From assembly GCA_025765595.1 (NCBI GenBank), contig JAIVFH010000222.1:1-46016 (forward strand): 46,016 nt of DNA. The letters run 5' to 3'. The notes below the pieces were generated by a model that did not search any database, was not told where the DNA came from, and worked only from the letters and a program-made list of their open reading frames with translations. This stretch comes from Obelidium mucronatum. Lineage: Eukaryota; Chytridiomycota; Chytridiomycetes; Chytridiales; Chytriomycetaceae. Positions 30,082-41,045 of this stretch are shown here, piece by piece (within the stretch, counting starts at the first letter, position 1; every line of letters begins with the position of its first letter). The translations under genes were made by a program, and so were the position numbers.

Positions 30082-31604
30082 ATGGACCACGCTTCACCGC
30101 CCGCGATGCGCCTCGCCGCAGAGCCGTCCGCTGTCGCCGCCCGCGCGCGGCTGCAGATTGACGCCAACGAGCTGCGCATCCGCTGCCAGCACTTGACGCA
30201 ATTGCTGCGCCAAACACAGGAAACTGTCCGCGTCCAAAGCCAGGAAATAAGCGTGCTGAAGAAGGCGCTGGTCGACTATTCATCGGTGGCTCTCGATGAC
30301 GAGTCGTCTGTCGTGGTACTCAGTTTTCAGTCTATTCCACACCTCGTTATCAGTTAACCCATCTTCCTTCAAGCCAGTCCTCAAACGCTCTCGTTTCTTC
30401 TCTTTCGTTGGAACTCAGTGAAGCAAAGTCTCTCGTTGCTTCACTGAGAGCAGAACTCACGACCAAAAACACTACAATCGAAACCCTTCAACGACAACTA
30501 GAAACTACAAAGTTTGATTTAGAACGAGTCAAATACGAATTAGAAGCCCCCAAAGAAAGTGCCGAGAAGGAGCCTGGAAGCACCACAGTAGTCAACGAAA
30601 TGCTGGCAAAGAGTTCTCGAAGCATGATTGTTCCACCAACGCGTGCGACGAGAAAGAAGCCCAAGTCAGAGACTCTATTCAGTCATACTATCTCATCTAA
30701 AAACAAGGTGGAATCAAAGCCGCCCTCTGTCACTTCAGCAGCCAAAGCCGCCATTCTTAATCAACCCACAAACAGAGGGCGGACAATTACAATGACGGCT
30801 CCGCATACATTTAATCCACACCCCGCATCTTCCAAACATGCACGAAGTCATTCTTATGACAGCTACTTGAAGCAGCTTATGGCATCCAAAACTGAATACT
30901 CACATCTCCATCCTACAAACATTTCAATGATTCGGAATCAAGCAGCAAACTCGCTGAATCGATCCTGTGAAAAGGAACGAAATGAAGAAAACTTTCATCA
31001 ACATGAGCAACAACAACAACAGCAGCAACACCAGCGCAACACAAATGCGTCATCAAAGTCATTCAAAAGCGCGTCCAAAGAGTTCAAAGTCGTGACTATC
31101 CAAGAACATGATTTCGAAAACAATCCGGACGCTTCTTCCGTTCACAGTAGCAGCAGCAACAGCAGTGGAAAAATGACTTCTTTGTTGTGTGATGGATTGA
31201 ACGACTTGAGATGGCTTGATTTACCATCTTCAAATTCCAGCTCATCATTACCTTCAAGGGCTGTACATGGGGCGGCTGGATTCCAGTATTCACAGTACAT
31301 TCCATCTCGAGGAGGAGCACCAACAACCACCGAGAAGCAATCCTCCAACAAACAAAACCAGGCGTCCGCAACAGTCCCTTCAAACTCCAAAGACAAAACC
31401 CTCGATATCCTGACGGCTCGGGCTGTTGCGGCGGAGATGGAACGAGACAAGTTGGAAGAAGAGTTGTTGGCGCTCATGAAGAAACTGAATCAGCAAAAGG
31501 AGAAGGACAAGTTGTTGAAGGAGAGAGAAGAGAATGAAAAAAGGGGGGATCAGTTGAAGACAAAGAGCCACCAAAATCAAATAAAGCAGATGGAAAGTTG
31601 TTGA
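30082..31604 (+). CDS. Coiled-coil, low-complexity hypothetical protein
   Basis: Two exons, 30082..30315 and 30378..31604 (donor GTACTC, acceptor CCAG), give 486 residues starting MDHASPPAMRLAAEPS. Two N-terminal coiled coils (LRIRCQHLTQLLRQTQETV..ISVLKKAL and ELSEAKSLVASLRAEL..DLERVKYELE) lead into a long disordered part rich in Ser, Lys and Gln, including a Gln run (about 31008-31030). A C-terminal coiled coil follows (AAEMERDKLEEELLALMKKL). The layout suggests a structural or scaffold protein, perhaps cytoskeletal or centrosomal, but there is no diagnostic domain. An alternative donor at 30313 would change only one codon position. First exon GC-rich, second ordinary. Confidence 0.65.
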
Positions 31605-32107
31605 CACACAACAAGCTGATGAGGTGGCGTTTTTTTTTTCTGCTTCGCTAGAATTAGGGATGATGACCAAGTTTTTCGAAAGACCCCTTTCGAGTCAGTC
31701 AAGCATGTGGTGATGGAGTCGGTGGCGCACTTTTTCTTCGTTGCGTCTCAACATCCCCATGCCACCAATCACGTGTGGGCCATGAAAACACTCCTCGTTA
31801 CACCGCACTTCTGCATCTTTGGCAGTCATGGAAACACCACCTAATTGCATCGCGCTCTGTCTTTGGATAGTGCCCATTAGGTACTCCAAAATATCCCGTT
31901 TGTGGTTGAAGGAAAAAAAAAGTTCCGGAAAATTTTCTAAGGGGCGAGGGGTCTTGCTGCAACGCTCATTCCCTCTTGATCACACTTCAATTTTGCCTCG
32001 TGACGCTGAGCTGAATTCAATAAACTTCATAAAAGCCGCCGTTTCCCCTCGCCCCCCTTTTCAATTGAGGAAAAAGACAACAAGACAACAAGAAACCAAA
32101 AACCCAA
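31605..32107. other. Intergenic region with a weak 60-codon ORF on the minus strand
   Basis: Between the coiled-coil gene and the EXORDIUM-like gene. On the minus strand 31877..31695 reads MGTIQRQSAMQLGGVSMTAK.. with CNEECFHGPHVIGGMG, ending in His. It has the look of a small protein but no known match and no support beyond composition. The right half is the C-rich promoter region of the next gene. Confidence 0.3.
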
Positions 32108-33477
32108 ATGTCTGCCTTCAACAATACACTGGTCTACCATGGTGGTCGCATCTTGGCCAACACAGAAGTCTTTGCAGTCTTTTATCCTTCTGCCTGGGGT
32201 CCTGTTCCTTACATGGCAGAAACGATTGACTTTTACAGCTCGGTAAGTATAAAACATCTTCAGATAAACGGGGAAACAAACAAACAAATTATTTAGATCA
32301 CAAAGTCTTCTTGGTGGGACATTATGAAACAGTACAACACACCAACGCAAACCGTGGGAGATGGGAAGTTTGTTGGAAGTTATTTGGAGACTGGACCCAC
32401 GTCGAGCTACCTCAACAACAATAAGGAAATTCCAGAGTATATCCGCGGTTTGATCACAAAGGGAATCGTCAAGGTTAGAAGATAAAAAAATTCTGATCGA
32501 TGAAGGGGAGTCTAACCAGACCTTTTTTAAGCCAAATAACAACACATATATTGCCATGCACTTTGGCCCGTACATTCAAGTGATTGCAGGTGGTTTGGGA
32601 AGCTGTGGGTACTGGTGTGGGTACCACTCGAATGTGGATATCGGGGATTTGGTTCCTGGTGTTCCACGTGTTGCTATTGGTGGTATTCCAGATTTTTTTG
32701 TTGGCGGCGGGTGTGATCGATGTGGTGGGTCTGATCAGTTGGGAAAGACTCTTGCGACTGCTTCACATGAAATTGCAGGTGATTAGCGTTTGTCAGGGGG
32801 TTTTTTATTTTTATTTTTCCACTTTGGGCGGTTAACACAAGAGCTTTTTGTTTGATGTTTAGAGGCGACGCTTGACCCTGATGGAAACTCCAGTGGATGG
32901 GATGAAGTTGCAGACATGTGTGGAGACCAGGCGAAAGTGACTGCGTACAACGGAAAAACATTTGAAGTTCAGAACTTGTGGTCTAATGCTCATGACAGGT
33001 AAAAAAAAAAAAAAAAAATGGAATTGGAACTCTATTTTTAATTTAATAAGTCTATTGAACTTTCTCTTGTGTTTTCTTTAGATGTGTCTTTAGTCCAAAC
33101 GCGGTAAACACAAAAACGACGACCAGGACCTGCAACAACGGTAGTCAAGACGAGCACGACCACCACTATGAAGCCTACTACCACTACTACTACTACTACC
33201 ACCACCGCTGCTGCCACTACTTCGAAACCTACTACTACTACCTACTACGACTACAACGACTGCCGCACCATCCTCCACAAAGACAACCAAAACCACAACC
33301 ACCACAACCACCACAACCAAAACAAATCCAACCACGACCAAACCTGCGGGAGGTATTTCCAATGGTGTCGCTTGTACTTCTTTCGGAGCTAGAGCGTGCA
33401 ACAACGCTTGTACTTGCAACTACGCGAGTAACAACGCTTTGGTGTGGCAGTGTAACCCAACCAACATCTCCTGTTGA
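32108..33477 (+). CDS. EXORDIUM/phosphate-induced-like protein with Thr-rich linker and Cys-rich tail
   Basis: Five exons: 32108..32242, 32297..32473, 32532..32778, 32863..32998, 33082..33477. The main domain starts VYHGGRILANTEVFAVFYPS, then ITKSSWWDIMKQYNT, CGYWCGYHSN, ASHEIAEATLDPDGNSSGWD and ADMCGDQAK. This order (YHGG start, ASHE..E block, Asp/Trp block) resembles the plant EXORDIUM/PHI-1 family and its fungal relatives, and the SHE..E pattern hints at metal binding. A Thr-rich linker follows, then a Cys-rich tail ACNNACTCNYASNN..WQC, perhaps a wall-binding module. The last exon needs two one-base corrections in the repetitive linker (about 33131 and 33230) to join domain and tail. No signal peptide is visible at the chosen ATG, which is unexpected for this layout. 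Confidence 0.65.
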
Positions 33478-33668
33478 CACCAAACAAACATGAAGAAAAA
33501 CGCGTTATGGGCAAAGTATTATTATCCAATCCACTATGAATTTCAGAATTATTCAAATAAAATTTTACGAAGATGTATCTTCTTTTTTTTCAATCTTTTT
33601 TTTTGAAGTGCACTGTATCTATATAGATGTGATTTTTGGTTTGTTAACTTCCAAGAATATATATCTGG

Positions 33669-35179
33669 TTATTCCGTTTTCCCAATCGCCTCAAGCCTCT
33701 CAGTTAACGGTGGATGACTATAATGCCACGCACTGTACCACGGGTCCTGGAACCAACGTCCCCAAATTTTTGCTATTGATTTTAATCAACGCGTTCTTCA
33801 ATTCCGCTGCGTATGCCCATTTTTTTGACGTATGCATCCGCTTGGAATTCATGTGTTCGAGAAACGCGGTTGACCAAGAACGAGGTGATTGCGTCGATGG
33901 GTTGGTATATAAATGAAAAAATAACAAGGCCGATAATGATTGGTTGGGATGATGGGAAGCCGAACGCGGTGTACATTGCGGTTGAGTCAATGAACTTATT
34001 GAAGAAAACAATTAACCCCCACCCATGCATGATGAAACTAAGAAAAAAAAACACATACTTACATGGGAAAACGTGTAAAACAGAGTAAATAGTTGGACCT
34101 GTGAAATGAATAGTTTGCTGTACATGTGATTCATTTTCCAATGTCCCAATTCGTGGACAAGAAGCGCCACCATTTCTTCATGGGATAACTGTTCGAGGAG
34201 AGTGTCGTATAGGATGATTCGTTTGTCGTTGAAGAAGCCTGTGAAGTAGGCATATGAATGGGAGCTCCGCTGGCTTCCGTCAACAACGAGTACTTTTTTC
34301 AAGGAGAATCCGATTCGCTTTGCAAGCGCGGCGACTCGACTTTTTAAATCTCCTTCTGGAAGGGGTGTGTATGAGTTGAAGAGTGGGGCAAGAACAGTTG
34401 GGAAAATCAGAATAATAGTGACTTGCAAACAAAACCTATACGAAACAATGTGTTCCCCGCCGCGATGCCGAAACATGAAAAAAAACCATCAGACATCAAG
34501 TATAGTGCCTCTGCTTTGATTTTTTGCTGCTCACATGAAAATCCAGACATGATAAAAGAAGGAATCGCCACCCCACTGAATAACCCGCAACAGACCCCCG
34601 ACTACAGGGAACGCGATAATTCCGGTCAAAAGAATCTCTTTGAATTTCTCCGAAATAAACATGAGAATCGTGAGTTTGTTGAATCCGTATCGCTGCTCAA
34701 TTACAAAATTCTTGTAGAGTGAAAACGGAATGGCAAACAGAGACGTTAAACACATTGATATAATCACAAATACGATGGATCGCAAAATCTAGGGGGGGTG
34801 ATAAAGACTATGTAAGAGCCAGGGTGGAAAGGTATTATTGCATGGAAAGAACCTCTCTCTCGCCTGTCAAACCAACAGCCACCAAAACATCTTTCGATAG
34901 ACTCCACAGGTATGGCAATACACTATACAGAATTGTGAATGTTGAAAAGATCTGGCTAAAGAAGCTGGAAACAAAGTCCAACGCGCTCTTATCGCGTCCA
35001 TATGCTCTCGCGTTAGACTGTTCCTGCTCAGATACATGTTTTGCAAAGATTGGCGGAGCTTCGAGAGCGGAATTCGCCAGTCTGAGGTGCTGCCTCCACG
35101 CGAGATATTGTTCAAAGATGTAGATGGACCAGGATATGGAAAGAACTGCTGATTGCCAGGGAAACGTTTCTTGAAACAT
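33669..35179 (-). CDS. STE24-like CAAX protease paralogue 3, last exon frameshifted
   Basis: Exons 35179..34853, 34788..34535, 34435..34063 and 33994..33669 follow the intron plan of copies 1 and 2. The zinc motif is intact: [13 protein letters not shown] (His288, His292) and THEFQADAYVKK. Also present: [58 protein letters not shown]. The last exon is 326 nt, versus 324 in copy 1. The two extra bases lie in the T7 run at 33820-33826 and near 33746. Removing them restores ..YAAELKNALIKINSKNLG.. and the conserved end SAWHYSHPPLTERLEAIGKTE up to the TAA at 33669. As written, the protein ends early, after KKMGIRSG. Error or very recent damage; the rest is undamaged. Confidence 0.85.
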
Positions 35180-35490
35180 TTTTCAACAGTCAGCAGAGTC
35201 AGACAATCACGCTGCATTTTTATCCGAGACAAAGGCCGGATTCTGAACGTAACATCAAACTTGGGAAATGAGGGAGCCTTCCTCAATGGCCTTTGTTGGC
35301 CCATACTCCTGCCAAGCCTTCTTCATTGATTCCGCAGCAGTCAAAATAATGCAGGAACGTTTCGAGGCTTCATTCTGTGACAATTTGGCTCGCGGCATTC
35401 ATGTTTGACTTCCCTTCAAAGGAAGATGGAAACGAATTCTTAACAACCATATATTCGACCAATAAACATGCATATACGAGTGTATTCTTT
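35180..35490. other. Intergenic stretch, nothing identified
   Basis: Between the start of STE24-3 and the 3' end of the LRR gene. No RNA gene, repeat or supported frame. Confidence 0.4.
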
Positions 35491-36567
35491 TTACCACTCC
35501 CAATCATCACCAGTATCTGAGTCCACATCATCTGAACTCCATTGATTCCTGGGTAAAAAATATATCAAAGGCGGAAAGTCGCACCGCTCGAGCAGCCTCA
35601 GAGACGTTAGTTCAATGGGAATATTCTCGCTGATTGAAATATTCCCTGATAAATGTAGTTTGAAAAGCTGAGTCAACTGCCCCAGGGTCTTGGGTATCAT
35701 TGTTTCAAGCTGGTTAAAAGATAGTCGCAAATCTCGCAACTGGCGGAGATTGCCAAAAGTATCGGGAATACATCCAGAAAGCCTGTTTCTGGATAGATTC
35801 AAGACTTTCAAGTTGACTAACGCGCCCATTTCAGGAATTTCACCAGTCAATTCGTTGTTATCCAAGGCAAGGTACTCAAGACATTCACAGAGATTGAGTT
35901 CAGGGGGAATATGCCCGCAGAGTTCATTTTTGGCCAAATTCAGGTAAACCAGATTTGTTAAACGGCCAATCGAATTTGGAATACGACCGCTAAAGGCATT
36001 ATCGTAGAAGCTGAGGTATTGCGCCTCTGACCAGTTCCCGATTTCAGTGGGGATCTCTCCTTCAAACTCGTTTCCAAACACGTGAAACGACTTGATACGA
36101 GACAGGTCCCCAATCGATGAAGGCAGCGTTCCCGTGAGCTTGCAGCTTCCAACATTCAGCATTTTAAGATCTTTAAGCGTTCCGATTTTATCCGACAGGG
36201 TGCCTGACAAGGCGTTGTTTTGAAGTGTAAGCGATGTAAGATGTGTGAGGCCATAGAGGGAATTGGGGATGGGACCAACAATGTCAGCAAAGCCCCAGTT
36301 GATGAAACTCTTGCGCAAAACAATCTCTGCAAAAGCCTCTTGGAAGCTGGGCGGAGTTCTAAACCACAAGCGGTTGTACTTCATCCAGTCATCGTGGCTC
36401 CAGTTGGACCAACAGTGGCCGCAAGCAATCTGCACGTTGGCCACGGCAAAGTGCTTCTGGATCAGGACTGAGTTGTATCGAGAGCCAAGGCGGCGGAATT
36501 TGAAGACAAGATATGGGTCGATCCATCGGAATATGAGAAGAACAAGTTCAAGGGGACAGGCGTCCAT
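35491..36567 (-). CDS. Plant-type LRR protein with F-box-like N-terminus
   Basis: Intact 358-residue single-exon frame. The N-terminus, MDACPLELVLLIFRWIDPYL, reads like an F-box helix set. A Cys/Trp/His segment (CGHCWSNWSHDDW) and an NWGFADIVGPIPNSL cap follow. Then about nine leucine-rich repeats of the plant-specific type, L..L.L..N.L.G.IP, for example LTSLTLQNNALSGTL, LVYLNLAKNELCGHIPPEL and LKVLNLSRNRLSGCIPDTF. The end is acidic (SSDDVDSDTGDDWEW). No signal peptide or kinase domain, so it is intracellular and not a receptor kinase. An F-box plus LRR would make it a ubiquitin-ligase adaptor; the F-box call is tentative. Starts only 61 bp from the 3' end of the glycosyltransferase gene. Confidence 0.8.
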   Translation of the reverse strand: MDACPLELVLLIFRWIDPYLVFKFRRLGSRYNSVLIQKHFAVANVQIACGHCWSNWSHDDWMKYNRLWFRTPPSFQEAFAEIVLRKSFINWGFADIVGPIPNSLYGLTHLTSLTLQNNALSGTLSDKIGTLKDLKMLNVGSCKLTGTLPSSIGDLSRIKSFHVFGNEFEGEIPTEIGNWSEAQYLSFYDNAFSGRIPNSIGRLTNLVYLNLAKNELCGHIPPELNLCECLEYLALDNNELTGEIPEMGALVNLKVLNLSRNRLSGCIPDTFGNLRQLRDLRLSFNQLETMIPKTLGQLTQLFKLHLSGNISISENIPIELTSLRLLERCDFPPLIYFLPRNQWSSDDVDSDTGDDWEW

Positions 36568-36628
36568 TATCTTTTTTTCTTCTATCGTTTATTTATCAAT
36601 TTGAAATGAAGAAAACTGTAGGCGTTAA

Positions 36629-39600
36629 TCACGATTTGGATTTTCGTGAATACAGTTCTCCTAGCCACAAAACCTGTTCATGTTCGCGGCAATAACGAGT
36701 GATTGAAAAAACCGACTGCGTCTTTCGCCCAAACTGCTCTCCCAGCTTCTCTCGCAATCGCCCGATTTGTGGATCCATTATGCGGTGCTCTAAACTTGCT
36801 GTTCCGGAAGCAATAAGTTCTTGCACAGTTGGAGAATGACAAATTGATGGGTCAACAAATGTGTCAAGCCCATTACACATTGCCAGAACTTGGAGTTGCC
36901 CTAGAGCTAGCTGCCTCGGTCGCGATGGTGGCACTATGGCGCCATATAACGAACTAGTTGCTATATCGCTGATTACTTCAAGTGATCCTCCCACGTTGGT
37001 GCACACCACTGGCAACCCACACAGCCCAGCTTCGCCAAGGGCCAACGGCAATCCTTCAGTAATTGATGAATTAACAAAAATCCATCCAGTAGGCAGCACG
37101 AGTGCGGGATTTCCCAGGCCCTTTAAACAGACATTGGATTCCAGATTCAATTCCTTGATCGCCATTCGGCATGTTAAAGTGTATGACATGTCTACTTCAG
37201 GCGACCCGTAAACATGCAACTCGTAGCTTTTGAGTTTAAACTCATGCACAATGTGGTACGCTGCTTTAATGGCATTCATGACGTCCTTTAACGGCGAAAT
37301 GTGTGAAAGCATAACTGCAGTAGGAGTTTTTCTGGCCAGCTCCCGTTTTATACTGAACTTTTTCAAATTCATTCCATTGAGGACAGCAGAGCATTTAGCA
37401 TGCAAAGATAATTTCTCAAAGTCATTGAGGTATTTTCCACCAGCCAAATGGGCAGCCCACATAACGTTTTGAATATTGGTGCATGGCGTAACATAATCAG
37501 CCCTGTGGTAAATTAACCTCGAACAGAGCCGCGTGAGACCAATGAAACCAATCTGAGTAAACACTGGCATTCCATCACGACACAAAGCGTACATTCGTTC
37601 CCGAAGAAGCATTCCATGGTCCCATACTATAACAGATGATCCATGAATGGCTTTCGAAATAACTGCAATTAGACCCTGAATTCCGTGATGTGACACATGA
37701 ACTACAGGAATGTTCGGAATCTCCTTGCTTAGAATGAGGAGAAGACGGGATACCAAAGTAAAGAGCATACTGACTTGAGCCAAAGTAGGAGATTCATGTC
37801 GAAGCAATCTACCAGACTTCTCAAGGGCCTTCGCTCTTTCCAGAAATAGCGACATCCAAGCGCGTTGCGTAGCTGGATGATTCCAAGACAATTTCCAGTC
37901 ATGTGTTCTGAAATATCTGTAGAGACATATTATGGTATTCTCATCCTGAAGAATACGGTTTGTATCCAGCTTTTCCGTCATGATCGCATCAACCAACCGA
38001 CCAATCAGCGGTACAAACTCAGAAACAATAACATCTGTAGTTGTCTTGTTTGCGCGAAGCCTCAAATCTCCAAAAGATGTCGTCTTGTAGAAATTCTCCA
38101 TTGGACTTCCCAGGTCGTTATCGAAAATAGGAAGATATGTTATCGCTTTGATATTCTTTTCAATCTGGTAATCCTTCTTTTCGAGTTCCATTTCAGCTAT
38201 TTCAGCTATTGCAGTCCATCGCACACTGGAGAGAGAGTCAACGACATCACGACGGCATGAGCCAACTCCTCCACCACCCGTAGGCCAAGTACCACTATCC
38301 AAACAAACAGCTTCAAGTGTATCATCGGGAAGATTGCCGTTGTCCGACTGATCAAAAGATGAAATCTGTTCGCTGTCGCCACCATTCCCCATAATCAACA
38401 AGTCAGAAAATCGAATCTGCAGACGAGTTCTGGTGGCTGGTCGATCAGCTACATATAAAATGCTGTTCAGTTGATCTCTATTCGCTTCCAAAAATTGAAC
38501 AGCCTCCATCAGTTTTCCTGTAAATCGATACATCCAGTATTGATAAAGCTTTTGTTCTCGTCGGAGAATGTTTTGATCCAGTATTCGTGCGAATACTCCA
38601 GGTATCTTCCCATCTCTCCAAGTAGCCCAAAGTATATCTCGCTGATGCCGTGTTGTATATGGGAATGAAAAATAATCCACTGCATCGACTCGGATAAACG
38701 GATATGACCAAGAAAACTTTTTTCTTCGTAAAGGTATCAAGTCTCTTGTGACGAGTTCGCAACTGTCCATTACACCTTTGAAAGGAAGAAGGTGCAAGAT
38801 ACCAAAAACATCATCTAAAACAAAAGAAGTATCTGTTTTAATACGCGGCAAGACATTTAAGCTTGACACAACTTACTTGAAATCTCTGCAGGAGTTGCGA
38901 TTGCCAATCCACTGGATTCAATTACTGCTTTAGTGACGGTATGCTTAGGGTGCGAATAATCGTATTTTATCAAAATCCGTTCTGAACCAGCGCCGGCGTT
39001 GTACTTGACCATCAATGGCTGAAGTGGCGATTCGGAATCTGAAAACGGGACACACTCCACGACAACTTTCCAACCCGGTAAATCTTTTCTCTGAAAAAGA
39101 ATAGCACTGGGAGTTTTACTTATTATCGGAATCGTTTGGATATTGTACATGAATTCAGCTGATAAGGTCATGGCTTGTTTCGTTTCCTTGTGGATTCTTT
39201 TGAGTTGAGCAAATTTTACACGTCCCAACAAAGGACCGCTGGTATAAAAGTCGTGGGTCTCTACAGGTGACTCGCATAATTTAATTGCATTGTTTTTCGC
39301 ATCCCGATCAAAAACAGATCTGCTCGCTGGAAGCATATCGGAGGTGGTATTGTAGTGGTATAAATGAGTTTTCCCCACTTCTCCTTTGCTGTTCAAGAAC
39401 TTTTCATTGACGATTCTATATGCTTCGCAAGATTTTTCAACCATGACTTTGGCAATTGGTTTGTCTGTATCTTTCGGAATCCAATCTTTTGGTTTGGGCC
39501 CTGAAAAGCGATGGAGTTCGAGATATTCTGTATTGGAGTCTAAATCTTCCTCGATACTTTGGCGCGCATTAATAATCGTCGTGTAAAGAACGTCAGCTCC

Positions 39601-40979
39601 TTCCAGCACCTCGATGGCTCGCAAAGTCCCTTCATTCAAGTGATGTCGTCGAGTAATTCCTAATTCAGACCGCCGTTGTAAATCCTTGATGGTAATGCTC
39701 CGGTTAAACAAGAGAACTTGATTTACACAGTCAAATATCTTCAGATTAAAACAATAGAGTAGACATAGTGGAATTCTAGTGAATACGGGCAAGTGGCTCA
39801 CTTCACGACTAAAAGAAGAATCGCAAGTGATTGCAAAATAGTAAACGGCAAAGTGAATGTTTATAGCATCAGATAAATGTCGAAGATTTGAGCGACCCAC
39901 GGCTAGTGAAGGATCTGCCAGCCTTGCGGTTTTTCCCGCATTATTTTTCGCCATACTGCATATTTTCCGCGATATTTGTGACATGAGGACGCAATGTTCG
40001 AGAAACAAAGAGATTGGAGCAAATTGCTTTTCGGAACGAAAAATTAGAATGCTCAAACTCTTGGCCATCGTGGACGGCGCGCGTTCGAATATATCAGCGC
40101 ACAGCTGTTTGACGTCCGACTTCTGTAAACAGATTTAAACAACTAACTTGACCGAAAAAAAAAGACTCGAGATCAACTCACATCCATTCCATTTTCAACC
40201 AATTGGTTCCATTCTTTGATGACGCTGATAATAAACTTTCTCTCATCATTGGAGAAATATTCGCGACCCCAAAATCGATTCACATCTACACCAAATGTTG
40301 AAAAATGCGTCACAGTAGATTCGGTATTGGATACAATTCGATCGCAATGCTTTTTCCCAAGAATCGTTAGTTCCCGTTGAATGCGGTGAGGAACTTCAGA
40401 GTCGGTATTCCAGCACCGATTCAGAAGAGCCTCCATCATACATGCTCGGGTGTGACTCCATCCAAATGTCTCTGAAACCTCATGCACAATACTTTCCGTC
40501 AAAAGCAAGGACTTGGCAATAGCTGTGAGACCATTCATATTGGTCACATAAATATCCAAGATTGTATTATCCCTCTGAGGACTCATATTCCTCAAAAAAG
40601 ACATTCTTGATGCTCTGGTGGGTGTCTTTTGCCGTTCCAAAACTGACACCAATCGCCGAATACTCTACTCCAGAAGCGCTCAAACGACCAGGAACCTCTC
40701 GAACAACCAAAGTCCCGGATTTGAACCACACAAGAGACGTCTGCAACACATGCACAAAGTCATAGGCGGTAGAAGGATGGAGATCCAAACGAGATGCATT
40801 CTGCATAGCTTTTTCGAGAAGAGCGATACATTCCAACCCGATTGCGTAATGTGGGGAGTGTACTTGCATGCCATCTTTCTGAGACGCGAGTTTCTTTGAG
40901 AGGAGCTCGCATTCGCTGTTTGTGAGCTCATTTGTTTCAAAGCCAATCATTTTTTGCCCAGATGTTCTAAGTCGAGGGC
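36629..40979 (-). CDS. PelF-like GT4 glycosyltransferase, C-terminal half of a giant membrane protein gene
   Basis: Exons 40979..40182, 40122..38877 and 38814..36629, joined by 59-62-nt introns with GTGAGT and GTAAGT donors. A 66-nt intron (41045..40980, GTATCT..TATAG) links it in phase to the membrane-spanning part upstream, so this is the C-terminal half of one large protein. The last exon carries the glycosyltransferase: VVHVSHHGIQGLIAVISKA and VIVWDHGMLLRERM, as in bacterial PelF, and the GT4 nucleotide-sugar motif EGLPLALGE (EX7E) before AGLCGLPVVCTNVGG. The second exon has no recognised domain. Fungal Gtb3-type enzymes, which make extracellular galactosaminogalactan, share the idea of a large membrane protein with GT4. 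That comparison is inference. One frame change occurs at the CCC run 40572-40574; the 3.4 kb after it are clean. Confidence 0.75.
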
Positions 40980-41045
40980 CTATACACAGGAACGAAATAT
41001 AAGAGAAGAAAACTTTAAATGATATATAATAGGAATCTTAGATAC

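Noticed and set aside
33168..33392. Thr-repeat ORF as a separate gene
   Set aside because: It is the frame-shifted linker of the EXORDIUM-like gene, not an independent protein.
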